From positions 1 to 45,634 of the forward strand of contig JAISKF010000026.1 of NCBI GenBank assembly GCA_031261005.1: a stretch of 45,634 bases of DNA. The letters are read 5' to 3'. The position numbers and the translations under genes were made by a program. The stretch comes from Enterobacteriaceae bacterium. Its GTDB lineage: Bacteria > Pseudomonadota > Gammaproteobacteria > Enterobacterales > Enterobacteriaceae. Each line of letters begins with the position of its first letter. The stretch's first letter is position 1. The notes beneath the pieces are model-generated. The model was given only the letters and a program-made list of their open reading frames with translations, was not told where the DNA came from and made no database searches. Positions 19,001 to 27,457 of the stretch are shown here, one piece after another.

Positions 19001-21068
19001 GCGCCTGCTTCAGACCGGAAGCCAGTCCGGACAACCAGCGGTTGACAGCCAGCATCTGCTGGCTGAATTTAACGCCTTTAACGGTGAATGGCTGCTGAAA
19101 ATGCTGCGCTCCAGTGAAAGGGAACGTAAAGAGAAGCACGGCATTATTGGCGCGTATAAATTTGTGCAATCCATGCTGCACCAGTCCGATATTTGCTGGG
19201 TTCCACTATCAGTGGCCGAAATGATCCGCGTGTCCGGCAATGTCGGGCTGAAAATGAAAGAGAGCGATTTATCCAGAAATTTACAGGGGTATCGTAAAGG
19301 TGCGATCTCAGATGATGTGCTCTTTGTGGGATTCAAAGAAAACCGCCTCTATCTGTTACCGCTGGAAGTTAAAACCGGAGCGCGACCTGACTATATCTAC
19401 GCAGGCCAACAGGCTCGTGAGCTAAAACGTTACTTACAGCAGGACATTCTGGAACCACAAACGCTGGCATCACAACTCTATCGGGCGCTCTTTATTCGTC
19501 AGGTGTTGATGCAGGTGGAGAAACTGCGTCTATACGGTGTGCTGGACAGCAACAAACTTGCTCCCTTGCTGGCGCGGCGCGAATGGTGGTTAACGGGGGA
19601 CTATCAGTTAGGTGAGTTGGCCAACTATGTGGACGGCTTCGTCGTGGCGCATATGGACAGTGCAACTTGCTTCGATCTCTCTTATAAAGAGACGGAGGAG
19701 AATATCTTACAGATTGAAATCCCTTATTCACTGTTGCCCTCGTTGATTGTCGCACAGAGGGATGAACTACCGCTTGCCGAACGTTACCGAGTGCCGGAAA
19801 AATACCGACTTAAGCCGGAGTGTGATGCCAGTCTGTCACAACCAGAGGTCGTGGTACACGTCACAACGACAACTGCTTCGCAATTCGTTTCAGAACAGGA
19901 GTCGTTACAGCCTGCTGCGCCGATGGTGACTCCTGATATTAGCGATGCGCCATTACAGATCCTGTTTGGTCATGATGCTGCGCGTCAGAATCCATTGCAT
20001 TGGGAGCCAACCAACACCGCGAAGTTCATGAATACCAATACCGGCATTATTGGAACGATGGGTACCGGGAAAACCCAGTTCACTAAATCGCTGGTCACAC
20101 AGTTGATGCGCAATCAATCCTGTAACGTTGATGGTAAGCCGATCGGTCTGTTGATCTTCGATTATAAGTCGGACTATATTGATGATGCTTTTTTGGCGGC
20201 TACAGAGGCTAAAAAATATAAGCTATTTAAACTGCCCTATAACCCCTTATCTTTGTTTGGCGATACGCCAATGCTACCTATCCATACCGCTAGCGGACTA
20301 TCAGAAACGATGGCGAAAGCCTATAGTCTGGGTCATAAGCAGCAGCTTAAATTAGAAAACCTGATTTTAGAATGCTACGAAGCTGCGGGGATTTCACCGG
20401 AGGACTCAACAACATGGTCAAGAACCGCGCCAACGATTGAAGATGTATGGCAGCGCTTTCTTGATCAGGAAAAGGTTGAAGAAGATTCGCTTTACGCAGC
20501 GCTCTCTAAGCTGGCGCGTTACAAGATATTCGAAACTATCCCGGAGAAGATGACCAGTCTGTATGAATTGATTGACGGCGTCACTGTGATTGAGTTAGCT
20601 GGCTATTCGCCAGAAGTTCAAAACCTTGTGGTTGCGCTCACGCTGGATCTGTTTTACGCGCAGATGCAAAAGCGTGGTAAACCGGTGGTGCGTGGGGATT
20701 ATCGTCAGCTCACCAAAATGATTCTTGTGGACGAAGCTGATAACTTTATGCGTCAAGATTTTTCCAGTCTGCGTAAGATCCTTAAAGAAGGTCGTGAGTA
20801 TGGCGTTGGTGCGATTCTGTCAACACAGGAGATCACCCACTTTAAGACCGGGGAAAATAATTATGCCTCCTATGTTTTAACTTGGGTGATCCATCGAGTT
20901 TCTGAGATTAGGAATGCGGATATCAAGGCTGTGTTTAACGTTGATGATAAAGGTGAACAGGAATCTTTGATGGGGCAGATTCGACAGCTTGAGAAGCATT
21001 TTAGCCTTTATATTGATGGGGGTAAGAGGGTTAATAAGATGCGTGATCGGGCGTTTTGGGAGTTATAA
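15993..21068 (+). CDS. dptH: DNA phosphorothioation-dependent restriction protein DptH (HerA/FtsK-type ATPase)
   Basis: Very large (1691 residues) restriction component. The C-terminal part is a HerA/FtsK-like translocase: Walker A GTMGTGKT at residues 1354-1361, Walker B ILVDEAD with D1580/E1581, and a downstream STQEITHF sensor-like segment. The long N-terminal part has no motif I can name. A GTG at 15972 would add seven residues, but GGAGA lies eight to nine bases before the ATG at 15993 and inside the longer form, so I prefer the ATG. It overlaps dptG by 20 bases. Its TAA is directly followed by the ATG of the next gene, so four genes form one operon. Likely role: ATP-driven DNA engagement for damage to unmodified DNA. 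Confidence 0.92.
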   Translation: MSVKQYETYLAETFIEWVGGIIQPGERYQFKSPDPDNALKLWEAFVSLSDGNQLEIAPGQHIDCLPCNGIQLIPVLHGAEAPAFTENYISHLRDEVAGRSGVFAQTALLIIHNSMLDTLINSTKDVAAPDAIWYPQTFSHQLEKLITTDSKRSELSRCLLEDQLATVLDEGATVFGFSSLYRLLDDGNLDFSKLHLFKDDELLNYSQKQLRTRLNENRKLYRQIEDSVERYSGQLENVLTEFSTKFIQEHFVDKEDWRELDFSDYRKEKEQNSEQKLVLENVSVENGEIWQRAKSASKAGKCDISLLVQVQPGQSKAELEFSFQGNDLQDDQIKIAHHRQLKNMSFWRTSRAGGKTSRIMASVPFDGHPCFFSLELINRNNSAEEYKFRLLLVEQGQFWLNDIQHCYRIEPGKEQITLQLEDNTLRIAESGNLTCTLDDESEDIDCQHYAQVNFETLANQSDLVQFVLISGDSHLSFNIEGPGAEEGLTLPLLFDQSRFNKLFKEEGNATWNRLKGRIILDNTEHKVVGVRQQLLMLEASLIERRLLGTGSDDSEFTLDELFTSSPDLHNAYEQLFAYYQRRNTLPSLVSWSAEYRTLVSYIVTTFELAVQQIGLSRALTAQEKRLLHLGICRNDSHERLSPLHPLVLAYHLQLAETIVAELEKLASASFATLPPITLDRLMVSGLMPFVYHSEHEYAQLQPVEENRFWIDVVPQRQVSHDYIKRLVKDKLNEFTDAYARLFQSAGNNALIINAINQGNAKELFLGLVEYFKQEKEHAISVHVNCYDERLLPNMFDHFAESSSYEQLKNDLDLNSGVWRAEADMLIDLLRSRLTFSKFVLPSESDKLTYAHLAFFTNTAPVDCRQIRIEDASSGVLCHGLIAGEGAETQGDAYFTAFGLRDVDTKSYCALRLARLIGCLWQPARQSNSQYHGQGIGLAVSGNFKQLLNYSYNSALWTTIIDPKVTLDFFTSQKDVILIHYSDQYSSCAGYDAVTVTKQVDLFLRLLQTGSQSGQPAVDSQHLLAEFNAFNGEWLLKMLRSSERERKEKHGIIGAYKFVQSMLHQSDICWVPLSVAEMIRVSGNVGLKMKESDLSRNLQGYRKGAISDDVLFVGFKENRLYLLPLEVKTGARPDYIYAGQQARELKRYLQQDILEPQTLASQLYRALFIRQVLMQVEKLRLYGVLDSNKLAPLLARREWWLTGDYQLGELANYVDGFVVAHMDSATCFDLSYKETEENILQIEIPYSLLPSLIVAQRDELPLAERYRVPEKYRLKPECDASLSQPEVVVHVTTTTASQFVSEQESLQPAAPMVTPDISDAPLQILFGHDAARQNPLHWEPTNTAKFMNTNTGIIGTMGTGKTQFTKSLVTQLMRNQSCNVDGKPIGLLIFDYKSDYIDDAFLAATEAKKYKLFKLPYNPLSLFGDTPMLPIHTASGLSETMAKAYSLGHKQQLKLENLILECYEAAGISPEDSTTWSRTAPTIEDVWQRFLDQEKVEEDSLYAALSKLARYKIFETIPEKMTSLYELIDGVTVIELAGYSPEVQNLVVALTLDLFYAQMQKRGKPVVRGDYRQLTKMILVDEADNFMRQDFSSLRKILKEGREYGVGAILSTQEITHFKTGENNYASYVLTWVIHRVSEIRNADIKAVFNVDDKGEQESLMGQIRQLEKHFSLYIDGGKRVNKMRDRAFWEL

Positions 21069-21890
21069 ATGACGATTATTGAAGCTATCGTAAATGTATT
21101 AAAAGAACATGGGAATTCTTTGTCACACAAGGATATTTATGATTGTATCATAAATAAAGGATATTATTCATTTGGTGCAAAAGATCCTGTGGCTGTAGTT
21201 CGAGGTGAAATTAGAAAACATTGTTATGGCATCGATTTCCCGAGTGCATCACCACGGAAAATATTTATTGAGGTTAAATCTGTAGGGCAATCGAAGCCAC
21301 TATACGATCTATGGAAGGGACAAGTATCAAATGCTAACCCTCTAAAAATTGAAAAAGTAACAAAAGATCAACTACCAGAAGAGATAATTCATGGGAAATA
21401 CATTGAGCATATTAAAACCATAAAAGAGCAATTGCTTGATGCTATTAATTCTTCGGACCCAGCTTTCTTTGAGAGACTTGTAGTAACACTTTTATTAAAA
21501 ATGGGTTATGGGTGGCACGAGTCTGAGGCAGGCAAAGTTGTTGGTGGTGCTGGGGATGAGGGCATAGATGGCATAATTAATGAAGATAAATTAGGTTTAG
21601 AAAAAATATATATCCAAGCTAAAAGATATAATAGTAAAAAAGTACCACCTAGTGAAATTAGAGAATTTATTGGCTCGATGAACCAAAAAGGAGCACACAA
21701 AGGGGTGTTTTTCTCATCTTCGTGCTTTACCGAACAGGCAATTAATAGTGCGGAAAAAGCACAAGGCATGAACATTACTCTTGTCGATGGTGGACAGTTA
21801 TGTGAATTTTTGGTCCAAAATGGTATGGGGGTTGCGAAGGTAAGTACATATGAAATTTATGAAATAGATAAAAATTTCTTTGATTTATAA
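21069..21890 (+). CDS. HARE-HTH and Mrr-type restriction endonuclease
   Basis: A 273-residue protein whose ATG immediately follows the dptH stop. Residues about 1-68 (EAIVNVLKEHGNSLSHKDIY, GYYSFGAKDP, PRKIFI) look like a HARE-HTH winged helix, a DNA-binding domain often tied to modified-DNA recognition. Residues about 128-255 are an Mrr-type PD-(D/E)xK nuclease: E135 in the FFERLV helix, GDEGIDG with D167, and QAK at 183-185, followed by GVFFSSSCFT. The active site appears complete. Position makes it a fourth effector of the Dpt restriction module or a guard against other modified DNA. AT content is higher than in dptH, suggesting a separate origin. Confidence 0.82.
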   Translation: MTIIEAIVNVLKEHGNSLSHKDIYDCIINKGYYSFGAKDPVAVVRGEIRKHCYGIDFPSASPRKIFIEVKSVGQSKPLYDLWKGQVSNANPLKIEKVTKDQLPEEIIHGKYIEHIKTIKEQLLDAINSSDPAFFERLVVTLLLKMGYGWHESEAGKVVGGAGDEGIDGIINEDKLGLEKIYIQAKRYNSKKVPPSEIREFIGSMNQKGAHKGVFFSSSCFTEQAINSAEKAQGMNITLVDGGQLCEFLVQNGMGVAKVSTYEIYEIDKNFFDL

Positions 21891-21947
21891 TATTAATTGT
21901 ATTATCTTAGAAGAGTATATCCATAATTCAGTGTAACTGCCACCGTA

Positions 21948-22150
21948 TTAAAGGTGATCGCTCAGGCGGTCACCGAACTCGATAATAAAACGGCTCATCA
22001 CCAGCTCAGCATATTCCATTTTTTTTACGCATCTTTGATCGCCAGATAAATCACTTTCTGAACTGGGTCGTCTGTCTGGTACACCTTACGTTTCTTTATC
22101 GCCTGCCGGATCACGCTATTTAGCGGCTCAGTCGTATTCGCGTTGTAGAT
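21948..22150 (-). pseudogene. C-terminal remnant of an IS256-family (mutator type) transposase
   Basis: On the minus strand the frame reads YNANTTEPLNSVIRQAIKKR then KVYQTDDPVQKVIYLAIKDA, a stop, KKWNMLSW, a stop, and after a short shift MSRFIIEFGDRLSDHL. This is the conserved tail of IS256-type transposases. Only the last roughly 65 codons remain, with several stops. It sits between the convergent dpt and dnd operons. Confidence 0.8.
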
Positions 22151-22231
22151 ATCAAAAACAGGCAGATACAAAATTTAAATTATAGTCTCTTAAAATCACC
22201 ACCCTCTTTCATATGAAAGAGGGTAAATAAA

Positions 22232-22585
22232 TTATATTGCTAAACTTAGTTCTTTCAAGTTTCTATAATTTCTTAATGCCGATATACCATCCTCAACATG
22301 CGCCGCCCACGCCTTAATCATTGCCTTCTGCTCTAACTGCGGATAAAGCATCTTCAATACCAATTCCGTAGCTTGTAGTGTTTCCCCTAGCCACGTTATT
22401 TTATCCAGCACCAGAAAACCATCCAGTTTCTTACTATCTCGGTCAGGCGAATAACGAAACTCGGTCTCCACCGAGCGGAAAAATGCCAGTCGAGCCGCGA
22501 CATTGGGCGTAATCCCGGTATATCCTTTTAGCTTTTTAAGCTGGTCTTCTGTCTGACGACTAAGCACCATTCGATTCGGGAGCAT
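22232..22585 (-). CDS. dndE: DNA sulfur modification protein DndE
   Basis: Small DNA-binding component of the phosphorothioation complex; family members form tetramers that bind nicked or plain DNA. The 117-residue sequence starts LPNRMVLSRQTEDQLKKLKG and is rich in basic residues, matching DndE in size and N-terminal pattern. Its ATG overlaps the dndD stop by one base (TGATG). It is the last gene of dndBCDE. M6 is an alternative start. Confidence 0.9.
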   Translation of the reverse strand: MLPNRMVLSRQTEDQLKKLKGYTGITPNVAARLAFFRSVETEFRYSPDRDSKKLDGFLVLDKITWLGETLQATELVLKMLYPQLEQKAMIKAWAAHVEDGISALRNYRNLKELSLAI

Positions 22586-24585
22586 CAGATAGCCTCCTTG
22601 GTTAGTTCCCAGAAGTAACCGGGTTTCAGCGCAGATGATTTAGTATGTGCATTAAACACTATCTCATAAGCATGAGAAATATCATCACGCAGCCGATCGA
22701 CAAAATAGCGCTCGTCAACTTCCGTATCGGTGGATAGCAGCACAACCTGATGGCTGGCCTCCGGGAAATAATGATTAATCAACTTATCCCGATGCTGAGA
22801 ATCCAGACGCCCTAATGGTGTATCAATAATCACCGGGAAATCACGCCCAGAAGTTTTTGCCAGCGCCTCAAGAATAGCAATTGCGTAAATTTGTTTTTCA
22901 CCCGCAGAAAGAAGCTTACGATTAATCACTGACCCCTTTTCATCCACTAACTCAACATCAAACGTCTGTGGATTGATATGTGCATTAAGCTGTAAATCCT
23001 CTTTACGGGCCAGCTTGTGATAGGCGATTTCGAAGTTAGCAGATAACTTTTTGACTCGCGCCTGCGTTAACACATCGCTGTAGTAATCGAGAAGGTTAAT
23101 TGTCTCCTGAGCATTTTTAAATGCGCTACTTAAACCATATTGGCTACGGGTGATGTCGTGTGCTTTCTGTACTTGACGAACACAGTCTAGTTGCTGCTGT
23201 TTCGTCCTTTTAGCCGCTTCCAACAGCGAGCGATATTTTTGCCTCTGTTTTTCTCGCTTATGGTCGAGCTCGCGTAATGCTGCAAAGAGATCCATTAGCT
23301 GCTCGTCTTCCGGGGCGCGAGCGATATTAGCAGCGGCCTGTTCCAGTTGTTGTTCAACATCCGCTAACTGATGGCGGTAAATATCAAAACACTGCCATGC
23401 TTTCTTACTGCCCTGTTCAATGGACTGCTGAAGCATACCGGCTTCACGTTCAGAAATATCAAACAGCAAATCACCTTTGGGTTTGGCTGCCATATAACCT
23501 TCTAGGTTATCGGCAATCGTCTCAGCCGCTATTTTCCCAGTACTCACAGAACGGAACGCGATATCATTTTTGAGTTGAGATAAAAATTGATTTAACTCTG
23601 TCTCAAAGCTTTTTGCCTGCTTGATCTGCGCTTCATTAGCAATTTTTTCCAGTAACCGTGACAACGTATTAGGCGCTAATGCATATGGTAACGATCCATC
23701 GCATTCCTGCCGTAACGCTTTTTCCAGGCGTTCTTTTTCTTTTAACAGCGTTTCAACTTTCAGTTTTTCCTGCGCTTTGGTCTGGGCAAATGCGCCGCCT
23801 TGTGCATTTAACAATCCTTCATGGCGAATAATGTCCTGGGATAAAAATTCAATCCTCGAGTTGACGAAATCGGCTTCTTCCAGCAATTTCTCTGCCTGAC
23901 CGGCAAGCGTTTTAATTTTTGTCTCAAGCGCTTCAACCTGCTGTTGCTGGGAGCCACCCAACTGGGCAGTTTGTTGGCGTTTGATAAAAATCATCAGGTC
24001 ATTTTGCAGTTTGGCGATCAAGTCCAGCCCCAGCAGACGGCGCACCGCTGTACGTAAAATATTGCCGGATTCATCCTCCGCCAGCTCTGCAATCTTCTCT
24101 CCATCAAAAAAGAAAAGGTCGGCAACACCATGAGGAATTAGCTCATTCAAAAATCCCTGGCACTGGTCATAACTGAGTTCACTACGCGGTTGTCCGTCCT
24201 GCTGCAAAGAGAGACGATCTTTCTTTCCTTTTTTCCAGCTACGAGTGACGATAAACTCAGTTTCATGGCCGTTTTGGTTGTAGGTAAACGTCAGTTCTAC
24301 TGCAGCCTCTTCCGGGCGGTCTGCCGTATATGTCCCGTTATGCACCAGCGCACCAAGCTGTTCAACGTACTCCTGCTGCTGCATTGCCAAGCCAAATGCT
24401 AAACGTCCATATAGAGCCAACCGAATCGCCGACAAAATAGATGTTTTCCCTGCGCCATTTAAACCACCAAATAGCACAATCGGGCGAGGGTTTGCTTCAT
24501 GTGAGCGCTTTCTGGGAGCCAAATCAATGGTGTGTGTGCCGCAAAATACGCGAAAATTATGTAATACAACTTGCTTAATGAGCAC
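22585..24585 (-). CDS. dndD: DNA sulfur modification protein DndD (SMC-like ATPase)
   Basis: ATPase thought to alter DNA structure or supply energy for sulfur insertion. N-terminal Walker A GGLNGAGKT at residues 40-48, a long central coiled coil, then the ABC/SMC signature LLSAGEKQIYAIA and Walker B PVIIDTPLGRLD near the C-terminus: the RecN/SMC layout. The open frame extends further upstream, but GAGG sits nine bases before a GTG at 24585, which overlaps the end of dndC by 11 bases and gives 666 residues, the usual DndD length. I therefore use this GTG. Confidence 0.92.
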   Translation of the reverse strand: MLIKQVVLHNFRVFCGTHTIDLAPRKRSHEANPRPIVLFGGLNGAGKTSILSAIRLALYGRLAFGLAMQQQEYVEQLGALVHNGTYTADRPEEAAVELTFTYNQNGHETEFIVTRSWKKGKKDRLSLQQDGQPRSELSYDQCQGFLNELIPHGVADLFFFDGEKIAELAEDESGNILRTAVRRLLGLDLIAKLQNDLMIFIKRQQTAQLGGSQQQQVEALETKIKTLAGQAEKLLEEADFVNSRIEFLSQDIIRHEGLLNAQGGAFAQTKAQEKLKVETLLKEKERLEKALRQECDGSLPYALAPNTLSRLLEKIANEAQIKQAKSFETELNQFLSQLKNDIAFRSVSTGKIAAETIADNLEGYMAAKPKGDLLFDISEREAGMLQQSIEQGSKKAWQCFDIYRHQLADVEQQLEQAAANIARAPEDEQLMDLFAALRELDHKREKQRQKYRSLLEAAKRTKQQQLDCVRQVQKAHDITRSQYGLSSAFKNAQETINLLDYYSDVLTQARVKKLSANFEIAYHKLARKEDLQLNAHINPQTFDVELVDEKGSVINRKLLSAGEKQIYAIAILEALAKTSGRDFPVIIDTPLGRLDSQHRDKLINHYFPEASHQVVLLSTDTEVDERYFVDRLRDDISHAYEIVFNAHTKSSALKPGYFWELTKEAI

Positions 24586-26209
24586 GTTCAATTTCCTCAT
24601 CAATAAGCACAGGCGATTCACCTGCATCGACAATTCTGTGCTGTAATGTCTGGAGTTCAGCCTCCAGCTTTTCAACTTCGTCCTGATGAATATCCCGATC
24701 GTTGCGTTTTTGCAACATTGCTTGTTGCTGCTGGATCTCTTCCAGACGGCCCCAGTCCTGCTTCAAAATTGTGCCGAGCTTGTCAAAAATCCCCTGACGA
24801 CGGCTTAACCCTTCCATCGAAGTTTCCAGCTCTATCAGTTTCATTACCATTTCAGGTACTACATCGAACCCTTGCGTTATCTGGATCAGCAAATCAGCAT
24901 CGCTGGCATCAAAACGCGATTGATCGTCAACCACCCAGTTCAGATCCTGCTGATATACTTCGCGGTAAATACCCGGCAACGTGTCGTACCAGTCTGGCTC
25001 GTTAGGATCTTTCAACCATTCCTGACGGATAGCGTGTAGCTCTGGTTGGGTAATTAATGTAATCGTATGACCTTGGTCATTTAAATCGCGTTCAATTTCC
25101 AGTAACTCTTTTAGCCACTGCTGGCGGTATTTGAGCCAGTAAGGACCAGGAACATGCTTACGCTCTGCACTGCGATCTTCGCCGTCTTTAGCGTACTGAT
25201 AGCTCACTTTACCGGTGCGGCGTTTATAGTTGCGGTAGGTGTTTTTATTTACCGGATCGGTGGTAAACGCCAGTAGATCGCGATATTTCAGCAACGGCGA
25301 CATCCACTCTTCGCCATTTTTGATCAGACTTTCCATCGCTTTATCTTTGGTGACTACGGTACAAGTCCAGCACCCAAAACGAGAGTTACCACATGATGGC
25401 GTGCTTTCATCAATTACTAATGGACATTCGCCTTGAGCAGAAGAATCCATGTATAGGGTCCATAGAGGACGGTTATTTCCCCCCCATGGACTTTCCCATT
25501 CTTCTATAACGTCCGGTGCATAACGGAATGCTCCACGTAAAAGCTTCCAGACGTCTTCAACATCCCATGTATCGATAGGCGTATATATGAAGGCGTTAGA
25601 GAGAGTTGTATGGCGCGCCAAGCGGGATCCATCAATTTTATGTTTGGCAATAACTTGTGCACGAGACGCACTCTCGCTGCTACGTGAGCCGAGAACAACA
25701 ATCACCTCATCAAACTGGCTGACCTTATCTTTAATAAAGTCGCTGACCGGGTTGATCTTCATCCGTTCAGTACACCAACGAAAACTGCGGGTCGGAGCCG
25801 GGTAACCTTTCCCCAGCAGATTAACCCAGAAGGTTTCATAGGTTTTTGGCATAACTGCATGTTGAGTGATCGGCAGACCATTGCGTTTTGCGCCTGCCTC
25901 AATCTGCAACATCGTTTTCTTAATCAGATCCACGACTACCGGCGTTTCTACCAGTGTATCGGAGGACACCACAAAAACATCTTTGCTGCGCATTTCCGGG
26001 GGTAGGCCGAGCAAGGCCAGATACACCAGCGTAATCACGGCGGAAGAATCTTTCCCACCGCTGTAGCCAATCACCCACGGACGCTTATCCGCACAATAAA
26101 TTCTTTGTACTTCGGCAACAAATTCGGTTAGAGGACGTCCGGCGAACTGCTCCTGATTAATAAAAGCTTCGTATTCGGCCAGATCGAAGGCCTGAACTAA
26201 TTTACTCAT
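24575..26209 (-). CDS. dndC: DNA sulfur modification protein DndC (PAPS-reductase-like)
   Basis: Sulfur-transfer enzyme of DNA phosphorothioation. The PP-loop SGGKDS at residues 50-55 binds and activates ATP, as in PAPS reductase. Cysteines C146, C262, C273, C280 and C283 (SCGNSRFGCWTC) match the iron-sulfur cluster region of DndC. A C-terminal coiled segment (KLEAELQTLQHRI) is present. Length is 544. The ATG overlaps the dndB stop (ATGA). No cysteine desulfurase gene (dndA) is present here, so a chromosomal IscS-type enzyme would have to donate sulfur, as in other enteric Dnd systems. Confidence 0.95.
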   Translation of the reverse strand: MSKLVQAFDLAEYEAFINQEQFAGRPLTEFVAEVQRIYCADKRPWVIGYSGGKDSSAVITLVYLALLGLPPEMRSKDVFVVSSDTLVETPVVVDLIKKTMLQIEAGAKRNGLPITQHAVMPKTYETFWVNLLGKGYPAPTRSFRWCTERMKINPVSDFIKDKVSQFDEVIVVLGSRSSESASRAQVIAKHKIDGSRLARHTTLSNAFIYTPIDTWDVEDVWKLLRGAFRYAPDVIEEWESPWGGNNRPLWTLYMDSSAQGECPLVIDESTPSCGNSRFGCWTCTVVTKDKAMESLIKNGEEWMSPLLKYRDLLAFTTDPVNKNTYRNYKRRTGKVSYQYAKDGEDRSAERKHVPGPYWLKYRQQWLKELLEIERDLNDQGHTITLITQPELHAIRQEWLKDPNEPDWYDTLPGIYREVYQQDLNWVVDDQSRFDASDADLLIQITQGFDVVPEMVMKLIELETSMEGLSRRQGIFDKLGTILKQDWGRLEEIQQQQAMLQKRNDRDIHQDEVEKLEAELQTLQHRIVDAGESPVLIDEEIERAH

Positions 26210-27291
26210 GAGACAACCATTTGAGCTTCAAGCTCCTGTTCTTCAGGAGTGAGGGGAATTGAAAGCGCGGTTTTTAGCACATTGCAGGTGAGCTGGATCG
26301 CCGTACTGGTTTTACTCAGCTTGCCGTGCTGCATCGCGCGGTTGATCAGATCCGGATTGTTTCTGCGCCAGTTAAAGGTTTTGAGTGCAGCAATTTTCTC
26401 CGGCCACTGCTCCGGGTAGTCTGTTAGCAGGGCATATCCCAGTTGTCCGAGCGCCTGCAAACCAATGCCGTGAGCGTGAACATAGTCCTGTCGTAGCTGA
26501 ACTGGTGAAACCTCTTTTTTCGCCGCTAACTGCCAGTCGGGCATCACGTGAAAAATAGCCTGCCAGTAGCAGGTAGCTATCTGGGTGCATTCTTCAAAAT
26601 TGCCTTCTTTGGGATCTTTGCCCAACAACGCACGGGTGGCTTGTTTGATGCTGCTTAACGTAAATAATTTATTTGACCGCTGACTGATGCCAGATTTTTC
26701 CAGCTCGGTCATCCCGACGAATGGCTCTACGGACATTGCCAGATAACGCGCCAGATTTGAACTGGCATCACGATGATCGTACAGAGATGCCAGCGACGGG
26801 CTGGGACGAATGGCGTATTTATTCAGATCGGCAAACATCTGCTGGCTGCGTTTTAATCCTTCATCAACAAAGAACAACACTGGAATATTATCCTGCCCCA
26901 GCTCCGGACGAGCCTCTAAAGCGTCCTCAATCGCTTTACGGCGATGCTGACCATCATTAATCAAAATTTGTGCATCCATTGGTACGCATAACGTCCCCAG
27001 GTTGTTCGTGCCGGGGAACTCATCAAACTGGACATCAACGGCAATGGAGGCTGTCAGTGCAGAGAACACATAATCTTTTGGATTTTCGAGAAGATAGCGC
27101 ACCATTTCGGGGATACGTGATTTATTCAGCGTACGCTGTGCGCGTAGTTCAGGAGGAACGTCATTTTCATCAAAGCTGAATATTTTGGGTATGATGCGCA
27201 TCGGGCATGTGGCGATGTAAAAGGGCCGACCAGCCTGAATGCCTCGTATAGCAGGAAAAGAGTAGCAATAATCTGCATCAATACTAGCCAT
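26206..27291 (-). CDS. dndB: DNA sulfur modification protein DndB (regulator)
   Basis: First gene of dndBCDE. DndB proteins act as repressors of their own operon and affect modification density (family knowledge). The core starts SFPAIRGIQAGRPFYIATCP, contains INDGQHRRKAIEDAL, the ParB/DGQHR-like nucleotide-binding motif typical of this family, and later FADLNKYAIRPSPSLASLYD. A longer frame reaches 27414, but the extra part is AT-rich and overlaps putative operator repeats. The ATG at 27291 with GGA seven bases upstream gives 361 residues, the normal family size. Confidence 0.9.
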   Translation of the reverse strand: MASIDADYCYSFPAIRGIQAGRPFYIATCPMRIIPKIFSFDENDVPPELRAQRTLNKSRIPEMVRYLLENPKDYVFSALTASIAVDVQFDEFPGTNNLGTLCVPMDAQILINDGQHRRKAIEDALEARPELGQDNIPVLFFVDEGLKRSQQMFADLNKYAIRPSPSLASLYDHRDASSNLARYLAMSVEPFVGMTELEKSGISQRSNKLFTLSSIKQATRALLGKDPKEGNFEECTQIATCYWQAIFHVMPDWQLAAKKEVSPVQLRQDYVHAHGIGLQALGQLGYALLTDYPEQWPEKIAALKTFNWRRNNPDLINRAMQHGKLSKTSTAIQLTCNVLKTALSIPLTPEEQELEAQMVVS

Positions 27292-27319
27292 GCTGTAATC
27301 CATAAAGTGTTGAACAAAA

Positions 27320-27370
27320 TTACGTGATATTTTACGTAACATACAATGTAATTTATAGTTTTTTACGTAA
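27320..27370 (-). promoter_or_regulatory. Triple palindrome upstream of dndB, candidate operator
   Basis: Three copies of an 8-base palindrome: TTACGTGA at 27320-27327, TTACGTAA at 27332-27339 and TTACGTAA at 27363-27370, the last two inside TTTTACGTAA. They lie 29 to 79 bases before the chosen dndB start, in an AT-rich region suited to a promoter. Since DndB family members repress their own promoter, these are candidate binding sites. Confidence 0.45.
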
Positions 27371-27457
27371 TTTTTTTCGTATTTGGGTCTTTTGAAGATC
27401 CATGCATTGCACATATCAATGCATTATCTTCGTAGCACTTAGTCTCTAGTTGACAAC

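Noticed and set aside
24575..26209. Reading dndC as another cysH/cysD-type sulfate assimilation gene
   Set aside because: It shares only the PP-loop; the size, cysteine pattern and the dndB and dndD neighbours identify DndC.
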